Below, one piece after another: positions 41,383 to 53,409 of a stretch of DNA of 64,000 nt; position 1 is the first letter of the stretch, and every line of letters starts with the position of its first letter. Under the pieces are notes generated by a model. It saw only the letters and a list, made by a program, of their open reading frames with translations. It had not been told where the DNA came from and searched no databases. The position numbers and the translations under genes are program-made. Origin of the DNA: Acanthosepion esculentum (Eukaryota > Mollusca > Cephalopoda > Sepiida > Sepiidae); the NCBI GenBank assembly GCA_964036315.1, contig OZ038509.1, positions 28,423,968 through 28,487,967 on the forward strand, in the 5' to 3' direction.

Positions 41383-44300
41383 ATGATTAAAACAACTTAA
41401 AACTGTATCAGTGTTTTTCCATTTTTATCTAGCCTTTTTACTGCCTTTGATGGTACCTAGGCCATAAATGTGATAAAGATGAAATCAGATCATATTGGAA
41501 ACTTTGAATGACCCTCCTTTGACCAGAGCTGGTACCAATCTGTCTGGTCCTGAAACATCTGTCACTTACCATCCAGTATCCAAGGAAAAAGGTGGTATTT
41601 TTCTAATTACTTGGAATTTTTATTTGCACATTAGATTTGAAGTACAGTAGTTTCTTTTTTCAGTTAAAGATGAATTGTTCTATTTGTACCGAGCTAACAG
41701 TTGAAACAGGTTATGGTTTTTTCAATGATAAACAGGTTGGATTGATTACAGTTGATCAGTTGGATGCAAAGCTTATTGCCTATAGAACAGGACTTGACGA
41801 GGATAAAATACAGAATATCTGTTACCAACACAAGCAGACCTTGTTGACTAACTATGAATGGCTTGAAAAGATGTTGTAATCCATTTAAAAATCATAAAAA
41901 GCAAATCAAAGGGGGTTTGAAACCAATTTCATTGGAGATGGCAGACAAGGCAAAGGTTAATTATTAATCCCAGGCAAGAAACTGCCCTAATTGTTGAATA
42001 CAAATCCACAAACTACTTCCTGATGATGAAGAACCAAGACATGTATCACATGAGGAAATACAAGAACTTGAAGCAAGTACTTCTGAAGAATCAGAAGAGA
42101 GTAGTAATAATGAAGAACCAAGACGTGTATCAGATGAGGAAATGAAAGAGCTTGATACAAGTACTTCTGCAGAAACAGAGAAGAGAAATATCAATGAATG
42201 TTTCTCTGCTATTGGAATTTCTCCACTGAAAACAAAAGGGCTTCATTACTCAGGAAAAGCTACTTTAGGTAAGAGAAAATTGTTTTTCTGCAATGCAATG
42301 TGTAAAGACCAAAGTAGCCAAGTCATTAAACATTATAAACTGTAGAATGATGAGGCTTTAAAAATCAAAAAGGAGATTTTAGATAAAGCTAAGTGCTTTG
42401 ATAAAATGATAGAGCCTCTTGTAGCTAAAGTGAAGACAGTGGAATCAACTAAAATAAAAATACAGATCTTGACACTTGCCCCTACCGACTGTTCACACAA
42501 AAGTCATGGATGTGTTTGGCGTTTCAGAACACATTGTATGCAAGGCACGCAAATTGTGCTTGGAAAGGGGTATTTTAGCTGTGCCAGAACCAAAAAGAGG
42601 CAAGTCTTTGCTTGCTGATACTGCATGATTAGTGGAAGCATTTTACCAAGATGATGAATATACTTGACTGATGCCAGGCAGGAAAGACTATGTTAGTATT
42701 AAACGTAATATTCATCAGCAGAAAAGACTCATCTTGTGCAACCTGAGCTCTTCAGAGCATTCAAGGAACAGAACCCAACAGTACATTTGGGATTTTCAAA
42801 ATTTTGTAGTCTAAGGCTGAAATGGTGGTAGTGCAGGTATGCATTTTGTATGTATATGCACTATCCACCAAAATATGAAATTATTACTGGAACCACTGAA
42901 TGTATCATATAAAGATCTCTGGAAATATATTGTCTGTAATACCAGTAGCAGAAAGTGTATGATTCATAGGTTCCCAAATTGTCCTAAATCATCAGGGCAG
43001 CTTGAAAAAATTTCTTTGACACCATGGAAGGATATATTGATAATGCTGAATCAATAGAGTTCTTCCAATGGACAACAACTGACTGATCGACTTTGACAAC
43101 ACAAAAGGAATCCTGTCAAGCTTACATTGATTTAGTTGTTTGGCAACTAAATAAATTAGCACCTCATTCTTACTTGGCTAAATCACAATCAAGATACTTA
43201 AAACAAAGAAAAGAGGAGATTAGTGATAGTGAAATTTTGTTCCTTGGAGATTTTGCCAAGAACTACAAATTTATAGTTCAAGATGAGCTCCAGAGTTATC
43301 ATTGGAATACTTCACAATGTACTTTACATCCAGTGGTACTCTACTTTAAGCTTGAAAATGCAATGCAAAGTGAATGTTTCTGCATTATGCCGAGTGACAA
43401 CTCACATGATGTAGCATTTGTTTATATGGTACAGAAAAAAATTGAGGTAATCAAAGCTACTTTGCTAAACATAAATATTGAGTATTTTACTGATGGTTGT
43501 GCAGCGCAATACAAGAATTATAAGAACTTTGCCAATTTGTGAAACCATCAGAAAGATTTTGGGCTCAATGCAAAATGGAATTTCTTTGCAAAAAGTCATG
43601 GTAAAAAACCGTGTGATGGCATAGGTGGGACAATGAAAAGGATAGTGTCAAAAGGAAGTCTCCGAAGACCAACTACCAAACAAATCCTTTCCACAGAATC
43701 AGTTTGAATATTGTAAATCTGCAATTGAAGGTATCAAATTCATTCTGGTTGAAAAGGAAGAATTTTGATGAAGTGAGGAGGAGTCTCACCATGAGATTCA
43801 AAAATGCATCCATAGTCCCAGGAACAAGAAGTTTCATCAATTTATTCCACTCACCAGAGATAAAATAGTTATGAAACAATGTAGCGAAGATGAAAACTAT
43901 GACCTAATATATGACTTTTCTATTGGGGCTGAAGAAAAACCAATAATTTTTTTTGTTTCAGGATATATTTGTTGCAAGTGCGAAAATAAAATCTGGATTG
44001 GCATGGTCCTGGAAATTGATATGGAGAATAAGGACTTGCTGATTAAGTTCATGCACCCAGCTCTTCCATCACATTTATTTTACTGGAAAGATTTTAAGGA
44101 TATATGTTTTGTATCATTAATGAATATTCTGTGTACTGTTGATGTTCCTACAACAGCAAATGGAAGAGTCCAAGATGGATAAATTATCTTTGCAAAAAAT
44201 TATATCCAAAACAATTTAGTCTATATGCACAACAAAATTTAGGGCATAGTGTAGTTTAAAATTTAATCTTTTAAAGACTTTGTATATTCATTTTTATTAT

Positions 44301-44531
44301 GATTTTCTTCTGAATGAAACAAAATTCAAATAATTTTGAAAAATTAAAAAAATAAAAATTTAAAAAAGTAATGAAAGCATTTCCTTCAACTATATAAATA
44401 TGTTTAGTGCCAACTTCAAATATTATGTTTTAAAGATTCACATTTATCTTATGACACTTTTGAGAATGAAAAGAATCAAATGTTTTTTTGCTTCATGAAA
44501 ATAATTTACCAAAATAAAATTAAAAGAAACA
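40890..44531 (+). mobile_element. DNA transposon with about 300-bp TIRs, member 2
   Basis: Left TIR about 40890-41195 and right TIR about 44225-44531 are long inverted repeats. Both carry, in mirrored order, GTTTCTTTTAATTTTATTTT, GGTAAATTATTTTCATGAA, GTCATAAGATAAATGTGAAT, TTGGCACT, CATATTTATATAGTTGAAG, AATGCTTTCATTAC and AAAGTCTTTAAAAGATTA. The TIR is built from tandem subrepeats, and a third related unit continues inside at about 41200-41400. They enclose a broken transposase-like gene on the plus strand. Exact outer ends and target duplication are unresolved. Confidence 0.85.
41660..44182 (+). pseudogene. Transposase-like protein, member 2 (many frameshifts and stops)
   Basis: N-terminal MNCSICTELTVETGYG, then an acidic region built of two tandem 28-codon units (DEEPRRVSDEEMKELDTSTS type, about 42022-42190). 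Then IQILTLAPT, the helical VMDVFGVSEHIVCKARKL, GILAVPEPKRGKSL, PGRKDYVS, CICTIHQNMKLLLEPLN, then CMIHRFPNCP. The C-terminal half has ILFLGDFAKNYKFIVQDELQ, SYHWN, CTLHPVVLYFK, IEYFTDGCAAQYKNYKNF and SHGKKPCDGIGGTMKR. The Asp residues in LGDF, TDG and CDGIGG are candidates for a DDE-type site (inference). Frames change at least five times, so it is inactive. The superfamily is not recognised. Confidence 0.75.
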
Positions 44532-44699
44532 CCAGCTAACCTTTCTGAAATAAGGTTTCAGAAAAGTGTAATTTTGAGAAACTTTTTAAAATAAAGAATT
44601 ATGCAGTGCTGACAATATTGAACTTACCAATTTTAGTATGAGAAGAAGAAGGAAAAAAAAAAAAAAAAAAAAAAAAGGAAAAGATATCAACCTGTTTAA

Positions 44700-44930
44700 A
44701 TTCAGTTTGAAATACAAAAGTATTTTGCTTATTGGGAGTATTAAATTTAATCTATTAACTTGGAATTAAAACTAAACTGATTTTTGATACCCAAAGTTTA
44801 AAATGAATTTTTATAAATTAAAAAAGCTTTTTTGAAGCTTTCATTTTAGTTTTAATTGAAAGCTAAACAGGTTAAATTTACTATTTCCAGTAAGCAAAAT
44901 ACTTTGGTGTATTTTAAACAGAAATTATAT
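44700..44930. repeat. Foldback element with arms of about 80 bp
   Basis: Left arm 44705-44783 (AAAGTATTTTGCTTATTGGG, TTAAATTTAATCTATTAAC, AATTAAAACTAAA) is inverted at about 44840-44924. A single-arm relative lies at 21320-21385. Non-coding, in the ILF2 first intron. Confidence 0.7.
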
Positions 44931-45059
44931 TGACTGGAATCAATTTTATTTTTATCTTTTTAAAAAATAGCTGATTAGTTTAACAATATCACCAAATTGC
45001 ATTCTTGAAGGCAATGAAGAATTTTAAACAATTTTTGAACTATTATAATTAAAAAAAAT

Positions 45060-45270
45060 TTAAATTAAAAAAACTTTTTCAGTCAATAGTGTACTTAATA
45101 TAACTTATTTTCAAAAGCAATTAAAAGCTTTTCTAATTAAATAATGCCATAATTTTATTGCATTTTTTATTTTACAATTCAGAGCAGATTTTCGACGAAA
45201 CAGGTAACTGTTTAAAAACAAAAACTGATTCACTTTCTCCAAAGAGTTCCGATATTAACTAATACCTCCC
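45060..45270 (-). repeat. Dispersed repeat, copy 3 (inverted)
   Basis: The reverse complement shows GGTATTAGTTAATATCGGAA, AATCTGCTCTGAATTGTAAA and TGCAATAAAATTATGGCATT, matching copies 1 and 2. Confidence 0.65.
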
Positions 45271-45652
45271 CGCTTAAAAATATAATTTCTCAAAATTTCA
45301 GGGGGAAAAAAAAATTTCCAAAAATAACCCATCAATTATTTGAGTTTTACCAGAATTTCCAAATGAATGTTTTTTTTTTACAGCAAAAATAAAATTTTTA
45401 AACCAAAATTTCTAACATTCTAAAATATGAATGAAAACAGACAATTTAATAAAAAAAATCCTCTGGTCTTTCCCAAGAAAAAAAATTATGGATGAAATTT
45501 TTTTTTTATCATGGTATAATTTATTTAGCAAATCAGTCTCTCAGATTTTACCAAGTTGAAAGGAGACTTGTGTTATTAAAAAGATAACAAGAAAAATGGT
45601 TTATAAATAAATACTTTATTGATATGACAAAAAAAAAAAAATCAGCAACGGT

Positions 45653-47537
45653 AGCTAGGGATGTTCACTTTCGCTAAAACACACAACTTAATGGGGAAAA
45701 AAAAAAAAAAAAAAAAAAGGCCGCAAACTTGATTTAAAAAATTTTGCATTGTCTAGATGTTTGTTATTATTTAGACGAAAGACCAAAGTATTTTTTGAGT
45801 ATTTAAAAATTATTTTTTAATCCTTTCTAGCATGTCCAAAATTTTAGCTAAAAATCTTTTTTTTTTTTTGAGTCATCAGAATTGACGTAAAACGGTAAAA
45901 TCAATCATTATTGACAGTTTTATAAACAAAAGTTAAAGTTTCCCCATTTAAAAATCTTGTAAAATTCAATTATACTTTTTTCAAAAGTTATTTTAGGAAA
46001 ATTAACTTTTTTAAAAGTATACTTAATGTAAATTTAAAAAGAAACATTACTTACTTTTTCATCATCAGAAATTTTTTTAAAGACATTTCCAACCATGGTG
46101 GTTGTTTTTTTGGGCCTGATTGAGGGGGTGTTAACTGATGTACGTCAATCTGTCAACAACTTACATCAGGGGAATTTATCGGACGGTAGGGCAAAAGTGA
46201 TATAAATCGTTCTAGCTTTAAGTAAACCAGTTATATATTTTTTTTAACCTTACGCTTGAGGGAGAATTCTTGAATAAAAACATTTAAATTACGAAAAAAT
46301 ACATTTATAGTTCAAATTTTACAAGACAAAAATTTTATAACACTATTGTTATCTACACATAAAATATTGTTAATTTAAAAAAATAAATAAAGTTTTATCT
46401 CAGCACAGCTGTTTTTTGATGGTTTCTAGCCCCACTAAACTTAAAGTCAGTTCAGGTTTGTTATAGTAAAAGTTTTTGTTTTTTTAACACCAACTGACAA
46501 CAACACTGAACAGATGACATTTTTTTTTGCCACATCTCTTTCATATGACAAAAACAATCATTTCAAACAGCTATTTTTTTTTAGTTATGAAATATTTTTC
46601 TGAGAATTTTTTCCAAATACCCCTTTTTTGTTGTTTCTGTCCCTAAATTTGGTTTTAAAAAAATAGTATTTGCAGTATGTCTCTCCCTGAAAAAGAATTT
46701 GATTATATGTAAAAAAACAAAATTAGAAGAAAAGTTTTGACAATGCGACAATGAGAATTTGACAAGTGAGCCCAGAAAGATAAGATAATTTCACACAATC
46801 AGGGGAATAACTCTAACATGATTTTTTTTTCTTTTTTAAAAATGGGCATCCATAGTTTTGTCAAAGATGATTTTAATACATTTTTTTGAAATTATAAAAA
46901 ATTATTTTAAAATATGCTGCGAGTAACAGATTGTAATAAGCTTTCTAATTTATGATCTATAAAAATATATCTTTTTAATGAGCGAAAAAACAAAAACAAA
47001 ACAAGGGGCAACTGTTCTAATTTATTTATGAAATATTTATCAATATTATTTTTTATTATTTAGAAATGAAAAAAAAAAAAAAATTTTTGACTTCAGACAA
47101 AAAAGTCCTTATTGATAAAATCCATTAAAAGCTGTTTTCATAAAATGTCTTAGTTTTCTTGCATTTTTGTATTTTAAATTCAGAGCTGAAATTGGGGTTC
47201 TTGCGAGTCAAAATTTTACACGAAATTTATGATTTATATTCCTCAAAGTTTTCTTTATTTAATTAAAAAATAAAAATAGGGGCAACTATTCTAGTATTAA
47301 AGTTTTCATAAAATTAAGTAAGTGGGGTACAGACGTAATAAAAAAAATTATTTTTAACATGACTTTCTAAAAGACAAACATTTCTAAAATTCATTCATTT
47401 CGGAATAAGCTGAAAGTTTCACTAAATTGCGGCAATTATTTGATTTTTGCAAGAATTTCCAAATTAATGTGTTTTTAAGTGAAAATAAAGTGAATGCAAA
47501 GTAGCAAAATATTAGCGAAAATTGAACATCCCTACAA
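45653..47537 (-). mobile_element. Non-coding TIR element, copy 2 (inverted relative to copy 1)
   Basis: The left end reads TAGGGATGTTCACTTTCGCTAA and the right end TTAGCGAAAATTGAACATCCCTA, inverted and TA-flanked. The interior aligns by eye with copy 1 in reverse: 46060-46210 matches 6590-6740, 46800-46990 matches 5690-5850, 47090-47340 matches 5310-5530. It lies in the ILF2 first intron. No coding capacity is visible. It is about 1.88 kb against 2.02 kb for copy 1. Confidence 0.75.
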
Positions 47538-47539
47538 GC

Positions 47540-49060
47540 CGATACAAAACCATTTTACGGAAACACCTATTCATGATCACAGACACCAAGAAATGTTCTG
47601 ACTAAAACGAAATAAAAAAGCACAGCGAAGAAAACTATTAATACTTGGGGATGATTATTAACTTAAAAAGCTATCTACATATTCGATGAGTTTTCGGGAA
47701 AATATTCGGATTCATAAAGGCTGCATCAGAAATGAAAATAAGATTTCCTTGCTGAAGTGCAAATTCAGGTATCATGGAGCCAAGTTTTTAGACACATGAC
47801 AGACTAGTAATTATTTAAGTTATGGCGTTTTAGACGATAAACGCCTTTTCTATTATTTAATTCATATTTCTCATACAGGGAATTAAAAGTCCCGCGCAAT
47901 AAGTCTCGACAAATTGTGATTTAGACATATTCTAACCACGTTCTCAAGGCGCCACGCAACAATTTTTGGTATTATTTTACTTATTACACCAGTTTCATCC
48001 TCGACTATTTTATGTTTTTAAGATCTCGATGTTCTAAGAAATTTTTCTCCTATACACAAATCGTCGCAAATAAGCTGTTTTGGAGATGTCATTTTTTTTC
48101 TTTCTTTCTCAGATCTCTGTCAGAGTTCTTCCGCCTTTAAAGTGAGACGGATGTAATAGTAAAAATTTACCTTTTTTTTCTTCTTTTTAATTAAAAACGA
48201 TAAAACACACCGTTTGTTTAAAGGTCTTCAAGGTATCTTGTTAAATAAAATTATTAATCTAAGTAGGAAGATTGGGAAGATATGACGCAAATTTGAATAA
48301 ATTTATTAAAGCTAGAAAGCATATTCATATAGACAAAAATTTAAGAGTAATACAAAATGTTTAAGAAAAACAAACTACAAATAAATGTTTTTAAAGAATC
48401 ATTAACATTTTTTATACACAGCATGTTTAATAACTGTAAGCAGTGGGGAATGCAAGTGAAAGTTAAAGTAACTAACTTAGTTTACCACTGAATTCGCATT
48501 TAACAATTGATAAATTTTAGAAAATTTATAGAAAAATGTGAGGTCGAAATAAAAAAAAAAGGAAAAAAAAAAAGAAAAAAAAGAGGGAATTTATCATTTA
48601 ATTAATTAGGGAACAATTCTGACAATGAATTGGGAAGATGAACAAAAAAGAAAATGGCGTCAAAAGGAGTGGGAGATTTTTCTTTAAGAGACTGAGGACT
48701 TCAAATTTCGCATTCCTGAGCCGAAGTAGTTGTTAAATTTTTAACGGGCTTCATGCACAAATAAATATACATACGCAAAATGTTACAAACCAGTTCCTAA
48801 GAAAAATAAAAAAAAAACAGCACACATGGTACTTGAACAGGGTTTTTTGTGTTAAGCATCAATTGAATAAAAGTAGTGGGGGAGATAATGAAGAAGGCCT
48901 AACAAAAACTGTTACAAATAATTGTTTGCAAAATAAACACGTAATTTGTTCATCAGAGTGGATTTGGTATTATTGCATTCCAATTGTATGGTATTGAAAA
49001 CAATACGTACCTCATTTTTGGATAGGGGGAGAGAAAAAAAAGGGCTTCACCACACACAAA
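47540..49060. other. ILF2 first intron, 5' part, unassigned
   Basis: AT-rich, with mixed A/G runs at 48550-48585. No repeat partner or ORF that I can support. Enhancer content cannot be judged from sequence alone. Confidence 0.4.
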
Positions 49061-49068
49061 TTCGTTAC

Positions 49069-49142
49069 CGATAAAGATGGCAGCTGAGTTGAAGCTTGCA
49101 GTCACAAACACCAAAACGAGGTTGGTCTAGCACTTCCGTTAG
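49069..49142 (-). promoter_or_regulatory. ILF2: Probable ILF2 promoter and non-coding first exon
   Basis: A small GC-richer island in AT-rich DNA. On the minus strand it reads an ETS-like ACGGAAGT at the upstream edge, then GCTGCCATCTTTATCG followed by donor GTAACG at 49068-49063. The GCCATCTT core resembles the YY1 element often found just downstream of housekeeping-gene starts. The exon holds no ATG in the frame that would enter the first coding exon. Splicing to 35104 would make a first intron of about 14 kb. Without transcript data this link is inference. The plus strand also opens an ATG (AAAGATGGCAGCTG) that stops within 15 codons. Confidence 0.5.
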
Positions 49143-49144
49143 TA

Positions 49145-49960
49145 TAAAAATGCCCCCTATCGGCTGTCTCTGATACTAATCTAACTTTAAAAAAGTTTAT
49201 TTATTAAATCTACCATCACTCAATTATACTACAACTTCTCTAATTTTAAAATTGATTGATTCTAAGAAATTATTTAAATTTGTAGATGAAGTATTTTCAT
49301 TATTAATGTTCGTTTTGACTAGATTTTCTACTTACAAGTAATAAACACTATAAGCAATTTCTCCATACATACTCCTCAAAAAAGAAAAAAAATGCAAGAA
49401 CTCAAGAAAAACTGTATATTTATTGTACTTTTACATTCAATTTTGGCACAAGTTGGAAGGGGAAGTGGTTGTCACTGACTATTCTAAACCTTGCTAATCT
49501 GATTTGCAGCCCATTCATTTATTACAATTTACTCATTCATCACAAGAACACATCCCTTTTCACCCAATCCTACATTTACCAAAATATCATATACTCACAG
49601 GACAACCACATTCATGGATATTTCCAATTTTTATTTTTTTTTTACAAAATTATATAAAATTATGTATCATGAAATGAGGTGAGGGGGAATGATCACAATA
49701 AAAAAAACAACAAAATATCCAAACTAAAACAAAAATATGTTAGTAGAACCTGTCCACACTACGGAAAATAAGAGTGATTGCTGTATTCTGCCAAGAGGCA
49801 AAATCAAGACGCTCACTCACTAAAGGAAGGACAAAATAAATTGTGGAGTGGGAAAATCAAAAACTGACCCTATCAAGATAAAAAGGAGATAAAAACAAAC
49901 TGGGGAGATTGGGAATTTTGACAAGGACCATAATAAAGGAGAATGCTGGGAATAGCAATT
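49145..49960. other. Intergenic region upstream of ILF2
   Basis: AT-rich and without a gene. TTTTGGCACAAGTTGGAAGG near 49441 resembles SINE-tail sequence but is too short to call. A plus-strand 62-codon frame at 49469 has no recognisable motif. Confidence 0.35.
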
Positions 49961-49979
49961 ACTCACATTAGCTAGGAGA

Positions 49980-51000
49980 ACAAAAAGAGTCTAGCTTAAC
50001 CAGAGGAGGGGTCAATCAGGAAACCGCCCTGTTGTGTCAAAAGCAGACTAAAAAAGGAAATCAAGGCTGGCCCCATTCATGCTTGTGATTTTACCCACCT
50101 TTCACTGAAATTTGCCAAGAGCAAACATTATCAGTTCTGATATTCATCTTGAGCTGATGCCCAAAGAATCCAAACAAATCCTGATGAGGATAACATTTGT
50201 ATCATAAGATTTCCTCCATGCATGTTGTCCACACCATCATCCTTACTTCAACTAGCAGCATTATAAACAAAATCTGTTTCACCCCAGAACACAGGGATGA
50301 CACATTATTGCATGTGTATGTGACATCAATGGACATGAGATGTTCAGCATTGATATAAACTGTCAATTCACCAACTTAATCCCAGAATGAGAGCACCTGA
50401 GGACAGTTGTAGAAGGCATGTGCAGCTGTTTCTTTTAAACCAAGGTCACACCGGTGACAATTGGGCATATGTGACCAGACCACTCTGAAAGCCACATTAT
50501 TGAGAGACAGCCCATTCCAGATCAATTACCAGGTAAGAGAAAACTCAGGGTTGCTGATGTAATTTGCCACTGGCATCCAAGACCAGAAAGAGTGCAACTC
50601 AGTTGCTTACAAGCTGAGTCACCAACAGAGTGGGTCCAATGTGGCCTCCTCCAATAGTTCCAGATACAATGCTTTCCTAGGCCATGAAAGATCACTGGAC
50701 CAAGGAGTAGCATGCAAGTCCTCTTGACCCTCAGTGAAGAATTCGGACTGATTCTGTGGTTTACAACAGTGCTCAACTCCACAAATAGGTGGAATGGTGG
50801 TAAAGCTAGGGAAAGCATCCCTAACATGCCTCACCTACAGTGAATCTTCTGTTAATGTGTGGCATAGGAAAACCAATCTCAAGGCATGTCAGTGAATCAC
50901 CAAGTGTGGTATTTCCAGCTTCTCATGACACAGATGCTGGACACAAATGGTTCTGCAGGCCTTCAGCTTGCATCCACCCCACAAGAGGGAGAAAAGTTCT
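49980..51000 (-). pseudogene. LINE ORF2 C-terminal fragment (Tx1/L1-like)
   Basis: The minus-strand translation near 50530-50400 reads LIWNGLSLNNVAFRVVWSHM then PNCHRCDLGLKETAAHAFYN and CPQVL. This is the post-RT Cys/His motif (C-x2-C ... H-x3-C) at the end of Tx1-like ORF2. Weaker similarity extends from about 51000 down to 49980 with many stops and frameshifts. It is likely the same class as the LINE at 0.9-4.4 kb, but the two do not overlap enough to test that by eye. Confidence 0.65.
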
Positions 51001-51021
51001 CAATTGTCTTCTAACAGTTCT

Positions 51022-51043
51022 TGCAGAGAGAGAGAGAGAGAGA
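51022..51043. repeat. (GA)n microsatellite
   Basis: About 10 GA units within the LINE fragment region. Confidence 0.9.
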
Positions 51044-51723
51044 GTATTGATGGCCAGTAAAGGATGAAGGGAAAGATGTACATGGAGCACATCTCATCCC
51101 TACTTTTTAAAGACAACCTCCCACCTTTGTCAGTACTTTTGACCAATTCTTCTTCAGCTAGAGATCCAGCCTGAACCAAACTCAGGAAAAGACAGGAAAA
51201 GCTGAATAAAGAACTTACAAAATATTCTTTGTCCATCATATTCAACAAAATATGCATAAAAGAATGAAATATATAAATGCATGTTTTGTTAAAAATATAA
51301 GGAAATTGATAATGGCTTAAGGAAGCTGAAAGGGCCCAGATGTCAATGGACAATTTATAATCAAATTCTGTCTGGAATCCAGAAAAGGGTGTGAACTGAA
51401 CAATAAATAAAAAAGATCTGAAACAAGAAAATTTCATCAGTCAGCATTCATCAAACATGCACAAATATGAAATTTTTATATATGTGAACATATATGTATG
51501 TAACACTACATTTATTCAATTCGACATTATTGATTTTTACCCCTCCATTTCCAAATACCTATTACTAAATAGTTTAAATTTTGCATTACTGATGATGAAC
51601 TTAACATTATTGTAGCATCCAGACAATCCATACTTATATAATGACTCCCCTTGGGTTAAATGTAATAATGAAAACTTCAATGTTTCTATGGGAGCATATG
51701 ACTCTGTTCAAATAGCTAACTTA

Positions 51724-51724
<1 letters not shown>

Positions 51725-51784
<60 letters not shown>
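51725..51784. repeat. (TA)n microsatellite
   Basis: About 29 TA units immediately 5' of a plus-strand Penelope fragment. Confidence 0.95.
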
Positions 51785-51787
<3 letters not shown>

Positions 51788-51799
51788 CACCCTCAGTAG

Positions 51800-52940
51800 G
51801 ATTATTGATCCCAACCAAGTAGGTCTTTACAGGGATAATTGTTATTCCTAATAGTAATGGTCTTCTAACTTCCAAATTACAAAAAAAAAAAGATAAAAGC
51901 TTTCCAATTTCTGGGATTCAAGATTGATATATCCTCTAATCTAAAAATCATTAACTTCCTAGATATTACCTTCAATCTTTCAAATGATACTTTCAAACCT
52001 TTCCATAAAGAAAATCAAACCCCCATCTACATCAACGTCCACTCAAACTGCCCAAAGTCAATAATAAACTAAATTCCTAACACTGTCAACACTAGGATCA
52101 ACAGATTATCTTCATGTAACAAAATCTTTAATGAGAATAAATTTATCTATAATCAAGCCCTCAATAAAAGTATGTTTACACAAGAATTAAATTATCAAGA
52201 AAAATTGAAAAATATTACATATGATAAATCTAAAAACAGAAAATGGAAGATCATATGGTTTAACCTGCCTTTCTGCAAATTATCTAATATTAATATTGGC
52301 AAATTTTTCTTGAATTTAATAGATAAATATTTTAATAATAGCAATCCATTTAAGAAAATTTTCAATAGAAAAAGCTTAAAAATTAGTTACTTGTGCATTA
52401 ATAATGTAGAAAGTATTATCAATTCCCACAATAGCATACTTCTTAAAAATTTCATAGCAGTGAATCACAAGGGACTAACTCTAATTGTAATTGTAGGGTC
52501 AAAGATGAATGTCCAGTTGGAAGAATTTGCATTTTGGAAAATGTGGAATATAAAGCCACTATTTTCCCAAAGGAAAGTATAAATCAGAAAAAGGTTTATA
52601 TTAGAATTTAAATGGGATGTTGGAAACAACATCTTTAAAACTACTGGCATTCCTTCAGCAACAAATCTTTAAGACAACAAACAAATAATCAAAACATTAT
52701 TGGGATCTCATTGATAAAGGCTTCACCCCGTAATTGAAATGGAAGATCATCTCTAAGGCTCAAACTCCCAACAATTTCAGAGACAGATGTGAACTTTGCA
52801 TCAAAGAAAAGATTTTTATTATTAAATATGATAACCCTGACAAGTTACTAAACCAGCACAGTAAGCTTATCTTCAAATGTAGACACAGAAATTGTTTCAA
52901 ATTCTCAAACAATATCTATCTTGAAGAACCTCACCCTTGA
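51800..52940 (+). pseudogene. Penelope-like element: RT C-terminus and GIY-YIG tail
   Basis: In shifting plus-strand frames: VGLYRDNCYS, ITFNLSNDTFKPFHKENQTP, VNTRINRLSSCNKIFNENKF (52087-52145), then the open piece 52172-52582 with WKIIWFNLPFCKLSNINIGK, FNRKSLKISYLCINNVESII and NSHN. A nuclease C-terminus follows (WKIISKAQTPNNFRDRCELC, IKEKIFII, LLNQHSKLIFKCRH at 52740-52910). These are Penelope RT thumb and GIY-YIG motifs. The catalytic RT box is missing and the GIY motif itself is damaged between 52580 and 52735. Confidence 0.8.
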
Positions 52941-53009
52941 AAATTTGGATATTTAATATAATACTAACATGTACTAATGTATGTAGTCACTGTTTTCATG
53001 TATGTTCTT

Positions 53010-53408
53010 TCATGGAATTTCTCTCTTTCCATCGTATTTAACCTCCCAGGTCAGAATATCAATACCACACTTCCTTAAAGATGTTTTCAAACAATCCTTG
53101 TACCTCATTTTTGGTTTCTGAGCTGGCTGCTTACCTCCAATGATTTCGCCATACAGGAGTTGCTTGGGCAGTCGTTCATTCTCCATTCTGACTAAATGCC
53201 TGCTCCATCTTAATTGATGCTGGAAAATGATCGATTCTATGCTTTGACACTGGGCTTGTAATACCTCAATGTCATTAACACACATTTGCCAGTGAACCCT
53301 ATGGATTCTCCTGAAGTATTGTTGGTGGAAGCATTCAAGATGCTTTATGTGTTTTCTGTATGTGGTCCAAGTGTCACAGGCATACAGAATAAGTAAAGTG
53401 AGTGACAC
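53010..53408 (-). pseudogene. LINE RT C-terminal fragment
   Basis: A 132-codon frame: [88 protein letters not shown]. This is the conserved region after the RT of the same CFDP2-like LINE family as 16.2 kb. The upstream catalytic part and the downstream C2H2 finger are absent. Confidence 0.85.
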
Positions 53409-53409
53409 G

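Noticed and set aside
49077..49121. Plus-strand ATG (AAAGATGGCAGCTG) as start of a divergent gene
   Set aside because: The frame stops after about 15 codons and the following GTTGGT is a weak donor. The sequence is better read as a YY1-like element of the ILF2 promoter.
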